Of a DNA stretch of 64,000 bases, positions 56,875-63,978 are shown in pieces; within the stretch, counting starts at the first letter, position 1, and each line of letters starts with the position of its first letter. A program made the position numbers and the translations under genes. Origin of the DNA: CAVVSD01 sp963837655 (lineage in GTDB: Bacteria; Actinomycetota; Thermoleophilia; Solirubrobacterales; Solirubrobacteraceae); contig CAWIOK010000006.1 in the NCBI GenBank assembly GCA_963837655.1, positions 1 to 64,000 of the forward strand, in the 5' to 3' direction. The notes beneath the pieces were generated by a model. It was not told the DNA's origin and searched no databases. It saw only the letters and a list, made by a program, of their open reading frames with translations.

Positions 56875-59436
56875 TCACGCGCCAAGCTCGGCCGCGACCG
56901 CCGCAGCCTCCTTGCGCGATGCGACGCCCAGCTTCGCGAGGACGGCCGACACGTGGTGGTCGACCGTCTTCGGCGCGATGACGAGGGTCCGTGCGATCTC
57001 CGCGTTCGTCGCGCCCGCCGCGATGAGGGCCAGGACCTCAGACTGGCGCGGGGTCAGACCCCCCGGGCCCGAGCTCGTAGCCGACCGGGGGCCGCGCGGG
57101 ATCCTGCGCACCCCCAGCGCCCGTAGCCGCAGGCGTAGCGCCGAGGCGGAGCGCAGGGCACCCAGCTCGTCGAACACCGCCAGCGCGCTCACGCGCGCAT
57201 CGGGATCCCTCGCCTCGCTGAGCATCTCGGCCGCCTCGTAGGGGAAGCCGATCGCCGTCCAGGCGTCTGCGGCGCCGGCCCAGTCGCCGGAGATGGCCCG
57301 CGCGTACGGGTGCGCGAGATCGGACGGCGCGTCGGTCAGGTCGCCTGTGCGCCACAGCCACCAGGCAAGCTCGCCCCGCGCCCAGTCGTCGTCACGGTCC
57401 CTGGCCACGGGCCACACACAGTGGATCGCCCTGGCGCTCGCGTCCAGATCGCCGTCGAGCCACGCGTGCTCGGCCAGCCCGACCGCCGCGGGCGCGAGCC
57501 GCTGGAGCTCGCCCGTGGAGACTGCGCGCTCCCACGCGTCCTCCAGGGTGTCGGCCGCCTCGGGCTCACCCCGACGGGCCTGGAGCCTGCCGAGCACGAT
57601 GAGGCCAGGGCAGATGCTCACCCCGCGGTGCTCGCCCATGTCGATCGACGCGCGCGCGTCGGCCTCGGCGTCGGCCCACTCGCCACGACGCAGACGCAGA
57701 TGCGACCGGGCGCCGAGCAGGTACTGGACGTAGCCGTCCAGATCGCGCTCGACGGCGAACGCCATCGCGCGCTGGAGATCGTCGCCCACCCGCACATCGT
57801 CGCGGCGGCGCATGAGGGTGCAGGTCGCGAGGTTCACGAGCGCCCGTGCCGCGTGGTCGTCCTGCCCCGCCTCCGCGGCGAGCGCGTAGGCATCTTCGAG
57901 CATGCCCCGGCCGCGCTCGTGGTCGACCCGTCCGAGCACGGCGGTGCCGACGTTCGTGAGCGCGTGCGCGACGGTCTCGCCATCGCCGATGCGCCGCGCC
58001 AGCGCGATGGCGCGGTTGCCGATCTCGATCGCCTCGACGTGGCGTTCGTCGAGCATCGCGAGCTGCGAGCGCGCGCTCAGGGCCATGGCGAGCTCGCGCC
58101 CCTCGGGCAGGGACTCGAGCACCGCGATCGCCCGGTCCGCGGCGACCGCAGCCTCTGCGCCCTCGCCCGACCACCACAGGATCCGCGACAGCCAGCGCAG
58201 ATCCTCCCCGATGCGGTGGGGCTCGTCGCCCGCCTCGTGGATCCGCAGCAGGGCACGTCGCGCCTCCAGCGCCCGTTCGTTCTCGCCGCACAGGTACGCC
58301 TCGACCGAAACGCCCTCGAGCGCCGAGGCGCCGGCGTCGGCGGCCAGCGCCGCCTCCCAGTGCTCAAGTGCCTGCCGGTGGCTCCCGGCGGCGCCGGCCG
58401 AGCGGGCGGCGGCGGGGGCGTGGCGGCGGATCGCCGAGGTGTCCCCGGCGAGGCGGGCGTGGTGGACGAGCCGCGCCGGATCGGCGCCGTCGGTCGCCTC
58501 CAGCGCCCGCAGGACCATCCCCTCCAGCTCGCGGCGTCGTGCTGGGCCGATCTCGCTCTCGACCGCCCGCCGCGCGAGATCGTGACGGAAGACGACGGCG
58601 TCCTCGCGGACGACGAGTATCCCGGCCCGGGCGCAGGCGTCGATGGCCGCCGAGGTCGCGGCGACGGTGTCGGCGAGCAGACGCAGCTCGGTCGCGCCGG
58701 GGACGACCGCGGCGATCTCGGTGACCGCGCGCGCGTCCGGGCCGAGCGCGGCGACCCGCGTCGCGACGGCGTCACGCACCGTCGCGGGCACGGCTCCGTG
58801 CGGAGCGGCGAGAACCTCGGTGACGAAGAACGGGTTCCCGCCCGAGACGCGGTGCAGGTCGCGCGCAGCACGTCCAGCCTGCCGGGCGAGCGTCTCGACC
58901 GCCGTCTCCGACAGCGGCGCCGGCTCGATGCGGCGCAGGACCTCGAGCGGCAGCGCCCCGAGCACGCGACGCAGCTCGGGCCGCTCGGTGACGGCGTCGG
59001 TCCGGCACGTCATGATCAGGCACCCCCTGCCGCGCGCAAGCCGCCGGCCGAGCAGGGCGACGAGGTCGAGCGTCGCGTCGTCGGCCCAGTGCACGTCCTC
59101 GATCACGAGCACGGACCGGCTACTTCCCGCAAGCTCGTCGAGCACCGCCGCGAGAAGGGGCTCGCGCGAGCCCTCGTCGTCCAGCGCGTCCGCGAGCGGG
59201 CCGCCCGCGTCACGGGCGACGTCACGGAGCGGTCCGAGGGTGCGCGGGGTGAGGAGCGGGTCGCACGCGCCCCAGAGGACGCGACGCGGGCCCAGCTCCT
59301 CGCACACCGCGGAGACGAGCGCGGTCTTCCCGATCCCGGCATCACCCTCGACGACCACGGCACGGCCCTCTGTGCGCGAGGCGTCGAGCGCCGATCTCAG
59401 GAGGGTCCGCTCTTCCTCACGCTCGAGAAGCTCCAC
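56875..59436 (-). CDS. Large ATP-binding LuxR-type transcriptional regulator (LAL family)
   Basis: An 853-residue regulator. The N-terminal AAA/NTPase domain has Walker A VVVEGDAGIGKTALVSAVCE (about residues 27-46) and a Walker B-like LVIEDVHWADDATLDLVALL. The middle 450 residues are alpha-helical TPR-like repeats (ALSARSQLAMLDERHVEAIE, ALVNLATCTLMRRRDDVRVG). The C-terminus is a LuxR helix-turn-helix (GLTPRQSEVLALIAAGATNA and AKTVDHHVSAVLAKLGVASR-like, about residues 785-845). LAL regulators activate secondary-metabolite or sugar genes; the target is unknown. Start is a GTG at 59436, nine bases after TAGGGT. It is divergent from the YbhN-like gene. Confidence 0.88.
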   Translation of the reverse strand: MELLEREEERTLLRSALDASRTEGRAVVVEGDAGIGKTALVSAVCEELGPRRVLWGACDPLLTPRTLGPLRDVARDAGGPLADALDDEGSREPLLAAVLDELAGSSRSVLVIEDVHWADDATLDLVALLGRRLARGRGCLIMTCRTDAVTERPELRRVLGALPLEVLRRIEPAPLSETAVETLARQAGRAARDLHRVSGGNPFFVTEVLAAPHGAVPATVRDAVATRVAALGPDARAVTEIAAVVPGATELRLLADTVAATSAAIDACARAGILVVREDAVVFRHDLARRAVESEIGPARRRELEGMVLRALEATDGADPARLVHHARLAGDTSAIRRHAPAAARSAGAAGSHRQALEHWEAALAADAGASALEGVSVEAYLCGENERALEARRALLRIHEAGDEPHRIGEDLRWLSRILWWSGEGAEAAVAADRAIAVLESLPEGRELAMALSARSQLAMLDERHVEAIEIGNRAIALARRIGDGETVAHALTNVGTAVLGRVDHERGRGMLEDAYALAAEAGQDDHAARALVNLATCTLMRRRDDVRVGDDLQRAMAFAVERDLDGYVQYLLGARSHLRLRRGEWADAEADARASIDMGEHRGVSICPGLIVLGRLQARRGEPEAADTLEDAWERAVSTGELQRLAPAAVGLAEHAWLDGDLDASARAIHCVWPVARDRDDDWARGELAWWLWRTGDLTDAPSDLAHPYARAISGDWAGAADAWTAIGFPYEAAEMLSEARDPDARVSALAVFDELGALRSASALRLRLRALGVRRIPRGPRSATSSGPGGLTPRQSEVLALIAAGATNAEIARTLVIAPKTVDHHVSAVLAKLGVASRKEAAAVAAELGA

Positions 59437-59445
59437 GCCATCGCG

Positions 59446-59538
59446 ACCCTAGACGACGGCGCACGCCGCGATGAAGGCGAGCAGCGCACCGGCGAACCCG
59501 CCGGGTGTTCGCTACGAACGCGACATGGGGCCTACGCT
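59446..59538. promoter_or_regulatory. Divergent -10 elements of the LuxR-type and YbhN-like genes
   Basis: TAGGGT on the minus strand (59451-59446) ends nine bases before the LuxR-type GTG. TACGCT on the plus strand (59533-59538) ends six bases before the GTG at 59545. The 108-base gap has no other clear structure. Confidence 0.35.
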
Positions 59539-59544
59539 CGAAGG

Positions 59545-60585
59545 GTGTCCACGACCACCCCGGAACAGCATCCGCCGCCGTCGTCGGATACGCACGACAT
59601 CCCGCACGGCCTGGATACGCGCACCCTCGTCCGCCGGGGCCTGGTGGTGGTCGTGGCGATCGTCGTCGTCGTCCTCATCGCGCTGTTCTCACCTGGACTG
59701 GGCTCGGTCCGGGAGCTCCTCGAGCGGGCGTCGCCGGGCTGGATCGTGCTCGCGATCGTGCTCGAGATCCTCTCCAGCCTGTCCTACGTCGCGATGTTCC
59801 GCCCCGCGTTCTGCCCCAGGATGTCGTGGCGCACGACATCGGAGATCGCGCTGTCGGAGGTCGCGGTCGGGTCGATCGTGCCCGCGAGCGGCGCCGGCGG
59901 CGTCGCGCTCGGCGCGTGGATCCTGAACCGGTCGGGGATGCCGGGCCCCGTCGTCGCACGACGCAGTGTCGCGTTCCTGCTGGTGAAGAGCTCGGTGAAC
60001 TTCGTCGCGGTCGCGATCCTCGGCGTGATCATGTGGCTCGGCGTCGGACCGAACCTCTCCCCTGCGCTGACGATCCTCGGAACCGTGGTCTCGATCGGGG
60101 TGCTCATCGGGGTCCCCCTCATTGCACGCATGCTGGCGCGCGCGGGCGCGCGAGGCGGCAAGAAGGTCCGCGCGGTCGCTGTCGCGGTGTACGACGGCAC
60201 GACTGAGGCGGGTCGCCTCCTCAAGCGCAGGAACCCGCTGCTGATCAGCGGCGCGATCGGCTATTGGCTCTTCGACAACCTCGTGCTGCTGGCGACGTTC
60301 CACGCCTTCGGGCTCTCGCCGCCGCTGGTCATCGTCCTCATGGCCTACCTGGTCGGCCAGATCGGCGGGATCCTCCCGCTGCCCGGCGGGATCGGCGGCA
60401 TCGACGGCGGTCTCATCGGCACCCTGATCGTGTACGGCATCCCCCCGGCGGAGGCGACGGCCGCTGTTCTGGCCTACCGGGTGGTGCTCTTCTGGGTGCC
60501 GCTCGTCATGGGCGTCCCGGCGTGGTTCTTCCTGCGCCGCGGGCTCGACGACATCGCCCGCGAGGACCTCAGGGTCGTCTGCTGA
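59545..60585 (+). CDS. YbhN/UPF0104-like integral membrane protein (flippase-like domain)
   Basis: A 346-residue membrane protein with about eight hydrophobic spans. The cytoplasmic N-terminus (TTPEQHPPPSSDTHDIPHGL) precedes VVVVAIVVVVLIALFSPGLG. The conserved polar motif between spans, SEVAVGSIVPASGAGGVALG (about residues 108-127), and the C-terminal LPLPGGIGGIDGGLIGTLIV are typical of the lysylphosphatidylglycerol synthase transmembrane/flippase-like group. It lacks the catalytic transferase domain of MprF. Its lipid substrate is unknown. The GTG at 59545 follows TACGCT by six bases; the long upstream frame is antisense to the LuxR-type gene. Confidence 0.82.
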   Translation: MSTTTPEQHPPPSSDTHDIPHGLDTRTLVRRGLVVVVAIVVVVLIALFSPGLGSVRELLERASPGWIVLAIVLEILSSLSYVAMFRPAFCPRMSWRTTSEIALSEVAVGSIVPASGAGGVALGAWILNRSGMPGPVVARRSVAFLLVKSSVNFVAVAILGVIMWLGVGPNLSPALTILGTVVSIGVLIGVPLIARMLARAGARGGKKVRAVAVAVYDGTTEAGRLLKRRNPLLISGAIGYWLFDNLVLLATFHAFGLSPPLVIVLMAYLVGQIGGILPLPGGIGGIDGGLIGTLIVYGIPPAEATAAVLAYRVVLFWVPLVMGVPAWFFLRRGLDDIAREDLRVVC

Positions 60586-60616
60586 ACACGGACGCGCCCG
60601 CACGATGGCGGGCTTC

Positions 60617-60741
60617 CTCCGGAACGACTCATGGTGTAGTCGCGCTGGGCTTGGCGGCTGATGTAGAGCACGTCCGTGCCGCCTCCGCAGTCGATCTGCC
60701 CGTGCCCGAGGCGCGCCTTGACGAAGTCGCGAGTATTCCCG
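60617..60741 (-). pseudogene. C-terminal remnant of a secreted calcium-binding-repeat protein
   Basis: In the 305-base gap between the YbhN-like and YciI genes, the minus strand encodes NTRDFVKARLGHGQIDCGGG followed by TDVLYISRQAQRDYTM. This pattern closes many secreted RTX-like proteins of this group of bacteria (an aspartate-cysteine-glycine repeat, then a Tyr-Ile/Val-Ser-Arg end). There is no start and no stop in the right place, and neither flank continues the protein. It is probably a leftover of a deleted gene. The identification rests on pattern resemblance only. Confidence 0.4.
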
Positions 60742-60812
60742 CCGTCCGGCCGCTCAGCAGGGGGCCGCATCTTCGGCCGACCCAACCGAGTCCCCGCCGT
60801 GGCCGCCGGGTA

Positions 60813-60818
60813 TGTCGA
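60813..60818 (+). promoter_or_regulatory. TGTCGA, possible ECF42-type -35 before the YciI gene
   Basis: TGTCGA is the -35 motif reported for ECF42 promoters. A CGCTC lies 17 bases downstream, where the -10 is expected. It precedes the YciI-ECF42 pair by about 50 bases, so autoregulation by the encoded sigma factor is plausible. The -10 match is weak. Confidence 0.4.
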
Positions 60819-60890
60819 GAAGCTCTGGCCGGCTCCGCTCACCAGGTGAAGGGCCACGACAGGCGCGGTCCACGACACCAGGAGACCAGC

Positions 60891-61310
60891 ATGCCGAAGT
60901 ACCTGCTCCTCAAGCACTACCGCGGCGGCCCGGAGCCGCATCATCCCTACCCCCCGATGGACCAATGGGCCCCGGAGGATGTGGAGGCGCACATGGCCTT
61001 CCTCAAGCACGTCCGCGAATTGCTCGAGGAGAGCGGCGAGTACGTCGGCGCGCAAGCGCTCACGCCGGCGCGCACCTGGGTGCGCTACGGCGGCCCGGAC
61101 GCCGCACCGGTCACCACGGACGGCCCGCTGCCCGAGACCAGCGATCTCGTGGCGGGCTGGTACATGATCGACGTCGATTCCCACGAGCGCGCCTGCGAGG
61201 TCGCGGCCTACATCTCCTCCGAGCCCGGCCCGGGCGGAGAGCCGGTGTACGAGTGGATCGACGTCCGAGAGGTCATGTGGGAGCCTCCCCGGACGACAGA
61301 CGCGGCGTGA
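60891..61310 (+). CDS. YciI/DGPF-domain protein paired with ECF42 sigma factor
   Basis: A 139-residue YCII-related protein. The ferredoxin-like fold runs from MPKYLLLKHYRGGPEPHHPY to SGEYVGAQALTPARTWVRYG. TDGPLPETSDLVAGWYMIDV is the region of the name-giving DGPF motif (here TTDGPLPE), and the C-terminus has AYISSEPGPGGEPVYEWIDV. Such proteins are the regular neighbours of ECF42 sigma factors, and their function is unknown. The ATG at 60891 has a CAGGAG ribosome site. The stop overlaps the sigma gene by four bases (GTGA). Confidence 0.88.
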   Translation: MPKYLLLKHYRGGPEPHHPYPPMDQWAPEDVEAHMAFLKHVRELLEESGEYVGAQALTPARTWVRYGGPDAAPVTTDGPLPETSDLVAGWYMIDVDSHERACEVAAYISSEPGPGGEPVYEWIDVREVMWEPPRTTDAA

Positions 61311-62515
61311 TCGACGAGCCGATGCGACGGCTGGACGAGGGCGCACTGCGCGCTCTCGTCCCCCAGGTGCTCGCCGGCCTGGTCCGGCGCGGCGAGGACT
61401 TCGATGCCGCCGAGGACGCGCTGCAGGAGGCGCTGGTGGAGGCGCTGCGCGTGTGGCCCGAGCACCCGCCGCGCGATCCGCAGGCGTGGCTTGCGACGGT
61501 CGCGACCCGGCGGCTCGTCGACGCCCGCCGGAGCGAGGCCGCCCGTGTCCGCCGTGAGGAGACCACGGAGACCGCGCCGCCGTCCGCCCCGACCGAGGAG
61601 GGCGACGACACCCTCTTCCTGCTGTTCTGCTGCTGCCATCCCGACCTCGCGCCCACGTCCCAGGTGGCGCTGACCCTGCGCGCCGTCGGCGGCCTCACCA
61701 CTCGGGAGATCGCCGACGCCTTCTATGTGCCGGAGGCGACGATGGCGCAGCGGATCAGCCGGGCCAAGCGCGCGCTTGCCGGCCCGCCCGCCCGCCGCCT
61801 GGACCAGCCCGGGGACCTCGCCGTCGTGTTGCGAGTGCTCTACCTCGTCTACACGACCGGGCACGTCGGGGATCGTGTCGACCTGGCCGGCGAGGCGATC
61901 CGCCTCGCCCGCCAGCTCACCCTCGCCACCGAGGAGCCGGAGGCGCGCGGGCTGCTCGCGTTGATGCTCCTCAGCCACGCCCGCCTCCCGGCTCGGCTCG
62001 ACTCAGAGGGTCGCATCGTCACCCTCGACCGACAGGACCGCGGCCTCTGGGACACCCGCCAGATCGCCGAGGGTGTCCGCGTCCTGCAATCAGCGCTGGC
62101 CGTCGGGCGCCCCGGCCGCTACCAGATGGAGGCCGCGATCGCCGCTCTGCACGACGACGCCGCGACCCCCGAGGAGACCGACTGGCCGCAGATCCTCGCG
62201 TGGTACGACGACCTTGTCGCCCTCACCGCCGACCCGGTGCGCCAGGACCCCGCCGCGGTGCTCGGGCGGGCGGTCGCGGTCGGCCACGTCCTCGGGGCCG
62301 CCGCCGGGCTGCGCGAGACCGAGCGGCTGCGCGACGTCCTCGGCGAGCGGCATCGCTGGCACGCCGTCCGCGGCCACCTGCACGAGCTCGGTGGCGACCT
62401 CCCTGCCGCAGCCACGGCGTACGCGGAGGCCGCCCGCCGGGCGACGGACGTCGCCGAGCGCGACCACCTCGTCCGTCAGGCCGCCCGCGCTCGGGCGTCA
62501 CTCCGGTCGGCATGA
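61307..62515 (+). CDS. ECF42-group RNA polymerase sigma factor
   Basis: A 402-residue sigma-70-family factor. Region 2 spans about residues 15-75 (DAAEDALQEALVEALRVWPE, DPQAWLATVATRRLVDARRS). Region 4 (VALTLRAVGGLTTREIADAF, then PEATMAQRISRAKRAL) is at about residues 125-160. A C-terminal extension of more than 200 residues, helical and TPR-like (DLAGEAIRLARQLTLATEEP through DLPAAATAYAEAARRATDVA), replaces an anti-sigma factor in ECF42 proteins. The GTG at 61307 overlaps the DGPF gene stop; the 3' end overlaps a VOC fragment (ATGA), so the three were once one operon. Confidence 0.9.
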   Translation: MIDEPMRRLDEGALRALVPQVLAGLVRRGEDFDAAEDALQEALVEALRVWPEHPPRDPQAWLATVATRRLVDARRSEAARVRREETTETAPPSAPTEEGDDTLFLLFCCCHPDLAPTSQVALTLRAVGGLTTREIADAFYVPEATMAQRISRAKRALAGPPARRLDQPGDLAVVLRVLYLVYTTGHVGDRVDLAGEAIRLARQLTLATEEPEARGLLALMLLSHARLPARLDSEGRIVTLDRQDRGLWDTRQIAEGVRVLQSALAVGRPGRYQMEAAIAALHDDAATPEETDWPQILAWYDDLVALTADPVRQDPAAVLGRAVAVGHVLGAAAGLRETERLRDVLGERHRWHAVRGHLHELGGDLPAAATAYAEAARRATDVAERDHLVRQAARARASLRSA

Positions 62516-62745
62516 CGATCCGCCGGATGGAGCACGTGGGCATCGTGGTCGACGACCTCTCGGCCGCGACCGCGTTCTTCGTCGAGCTCGGACTCGAGCT
62601 CCTGGGCGGGAGGTCTGTCGAGGGCGGTCCCGTGGACCGCGTGGTCGGACGCGAGGGCGTCCGGTCGGACATCGCGATGCTCGAGACCGCGGACGGCCAC
62701 GGCCGGCTCGAGCTCGTGAAGTTCCACGCCTCGTCGGGCCAGGGG
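62512..62745 (+). pseudogene. Truncated VOC/glyoxalase-family gene
   Basis: The ATG at 62512 overlaps the sigma factor stop (ATGA) and encodes a normal VOC N-terminus (MEHVGIVVDDLSAATAFFVE, LGLELLGGRSVEGGPVDRVV, AMLETADGHGRLELVKFHAS). Then family similarity ends and the frame becomes arginine-rich. Intact relatives continue with RHLxFxVDD for another 60 residues. The second half has been lost and the DNA after about 62745 belongs to another gene remnant. The frame stays open to 63108, so a chimeric protein could be made. Confidence 0.6.
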
Positions 62746-62756
62746 GGCGATCGCCG

Positions 62757-63116
62757 GTCGCCGCCCCGCTGCGCCGCGCGGCGGCGCGCAGGGTGGAGCT
62801 CGGCGTCACGGAGGGCCAGGCACGTCGCTTCTCGGGCGAGACGCTCTTCGACGGCGTCGACGTCGGCCATTAGGCCGCCGAGATCCCGCACCTGCTCGGG
62901 CAGCGCAAGAACTTCCTGCTCGTGCGGAACGTCGGCGACGACGACACGTACGGCGGGGCGGGCGCCTACCGGCAGCGGAACTCCAACCGGCTCATCGCGA
63001 TCCACGACGACCGCATCCAGCGCGTCACGGCCACCATCGACGGCTCGACCGACAGCCAGCGCCGCGCCTTGGCATCGCGCCTGGCGCGGCAGGTGTACGC
63101 GCGGTTGAACGGGTGA
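62757..63116 (+). pseudogene. Remnant of an unidentified gene, C-terminal part with an in-frame stop
   Basis: In a second frame the DNA encodes VELGVTEGQARRFSGETLFD and GVDVGH, then a TAG at 62871-62873, then AAEIPHLLGQRKNFLLVRNV, AYRQRNSNRLIAIHDDRIQR and a terminal SRLARQVYARLNG. This reads as the C-terminal part of one protein with a stop codon in the middle. The rhythm (a short beta strand, an RNGN-type turn, a last helix ending in a leucine pair) recalls exported lipoprotein or sensor domains, but I cannot name the family. It begins where the VOC fragment ends, so a deletion probably fused the two. Confidence 0.4.
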
Positions 63117-63256
63117 GGCGCCGTCGCCCTGGCCGCGATGGGCTCCGCGCGCAGGGAGTCGCCGCGGCTGGCGATCCTGCAGAGACACACGGCCAGGATG
63201 CTCGCCGTGACCCAGAGGCCGGCGAGCGCGATCACGACGATCAGGATTGGGCTCAT
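62966..63256 (-). CDS. Small membrane protein, C-terminus overlapping the gene remnant
   Basis: The ATG at 63256 has a GGGGGAG ribosome site and a CAATAT -10-like hexamer about 33 bases upstream. It encodes a signal-anchor (MSPILIVVIALAGLWVTASI, then LAVCLCRIASRGDSLRAEPI) that looks real: small membrane proteins with this ending (span, then RIASRGD) are common in actinobacteria. The frame then continues for 55 arginine-rich residues antisense to the remnant, without features. The original gene was probably shorter or has lost its stop codon. Total 96 residues. Confidence 0.45.
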   Translation of the reverse strand: MSPILIVVIALAGLWVTASILAVCLCRIASRGDSLRAEPIAARATAPHPFNRAYTCRARRDAKARRWLSVEPSMVAVTRWMRSSWIAMSRLEFRCR

Positions 63257-63419
63257 CGACTCCCCCTTCCTCCGATCTACCGGATATTGGGCTCTGATAC
63301 GCGGCCGGCAGGGGGTCCATCCATCGATTGGCGCAACGCGCCCCGGGGCCGCCTCAGATGTAGTACGTCTGAAGCCCGGGTCAGTTGTGCGCACACGCTA
63401 CCACGCCGCCCACGGCGAA

Positions 63420-63442
63420 GTAGCTGCATAGCTACGCATTTT
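63420..63442 (+). terminator. Possible terminator hairpin with T-run
   Basis: GTAGCT (63420-63425) pairs with AGCTAC (63430-63435) around GCAT, followed by GCATTTT. The stem is short, so termination is uncertain, and no gene ends close by on this strand. Confidence 0.4.
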
Positions 63443-63472
63443 GCGAGTCGACGGTTTCGCTGGTGATCACGA

Positions 63473-63495
63473 GTGACCGACGACTCGTCGGTCAC
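63473..63495. repeat. Perfect 10-base hairpin
   Basis: GTGACCGACG (63473-63482) and CGTCGGTCAC (63486-63495) are perfect complements around the loop ACT. It lies in non-coding DNA. It could be a terminator without a T-run or an operator. Confidence 0.6.
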
Positions 63496-63847
63496 GTGGT
63501 GGTCGTAGCGCGTTCAGATGTGGACGCGGTTGGGTCGCTCATGGACGTGCCCCTCATCGCTCCCCTCGCCGACCCAACCCGGCTGCGCGGCGAGCCGAAA
63601 CGAGGGAAGCTCGTGCCACCGACGATCGCGACGTCCCGCCGGACGCCGAGGAGCGCAGTGCGGCCAGTCGCCGCGAGCCGCGAGCGTGCTGGGATCACCG
63701 AGGGGGAGGTCTGGCGAGCGGCAAAGCTGGCGTGCGTGGCGGATGGTCGGAGACGGGCGGACGGGCACTCAATCGTGGAGGACGTGTGCGGCGAGGGGGT
63801 CTGCTGTCCCTCTCCCCAGCCGCTCGTCGGTTGCCATGGGTGGGCGG

Positions 63848-63978
63848 CCGCTCTCGTCCCGCCCCGGCTGTGATTCTCGCCCGTTCTCCGATCCCGACCA
63901 CCCACCCACCCCTAGCGGGGCGGTCGAGTGGTCGGGATCGGTTCAAGGCCTCGAGGGAACCGGGCGGGACGAGAGCGG
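63848..63978. repeat. Nested inverted repeats, 131 bases, possible MITE-like or structured-RNA element
   Basis: Outer arms CCGCTCTCGTCCCGCCC (63848-63864) and GGGCGGGACGAGAGCGG (63962-63978) are perfect 17-base complements. Inner arms CCGATCCCGACCAC (63888-63901) and GTGGTCGGGATCGG (63928-63941) are perfect 14-base complements. Further pairs (ACC/GGT, CCCC/GGGG) close the centre. I see no clear target-site duplication beside the outer arms. No gene overlaps it. Confidence 0.75.

Noticed and set aside
63463..63905. Two open frames of 136-137 codons on opposite strands
   Set aside because: No similarity to any family I know, no ribosome site, no sensible composition, and they overlap hairpins.
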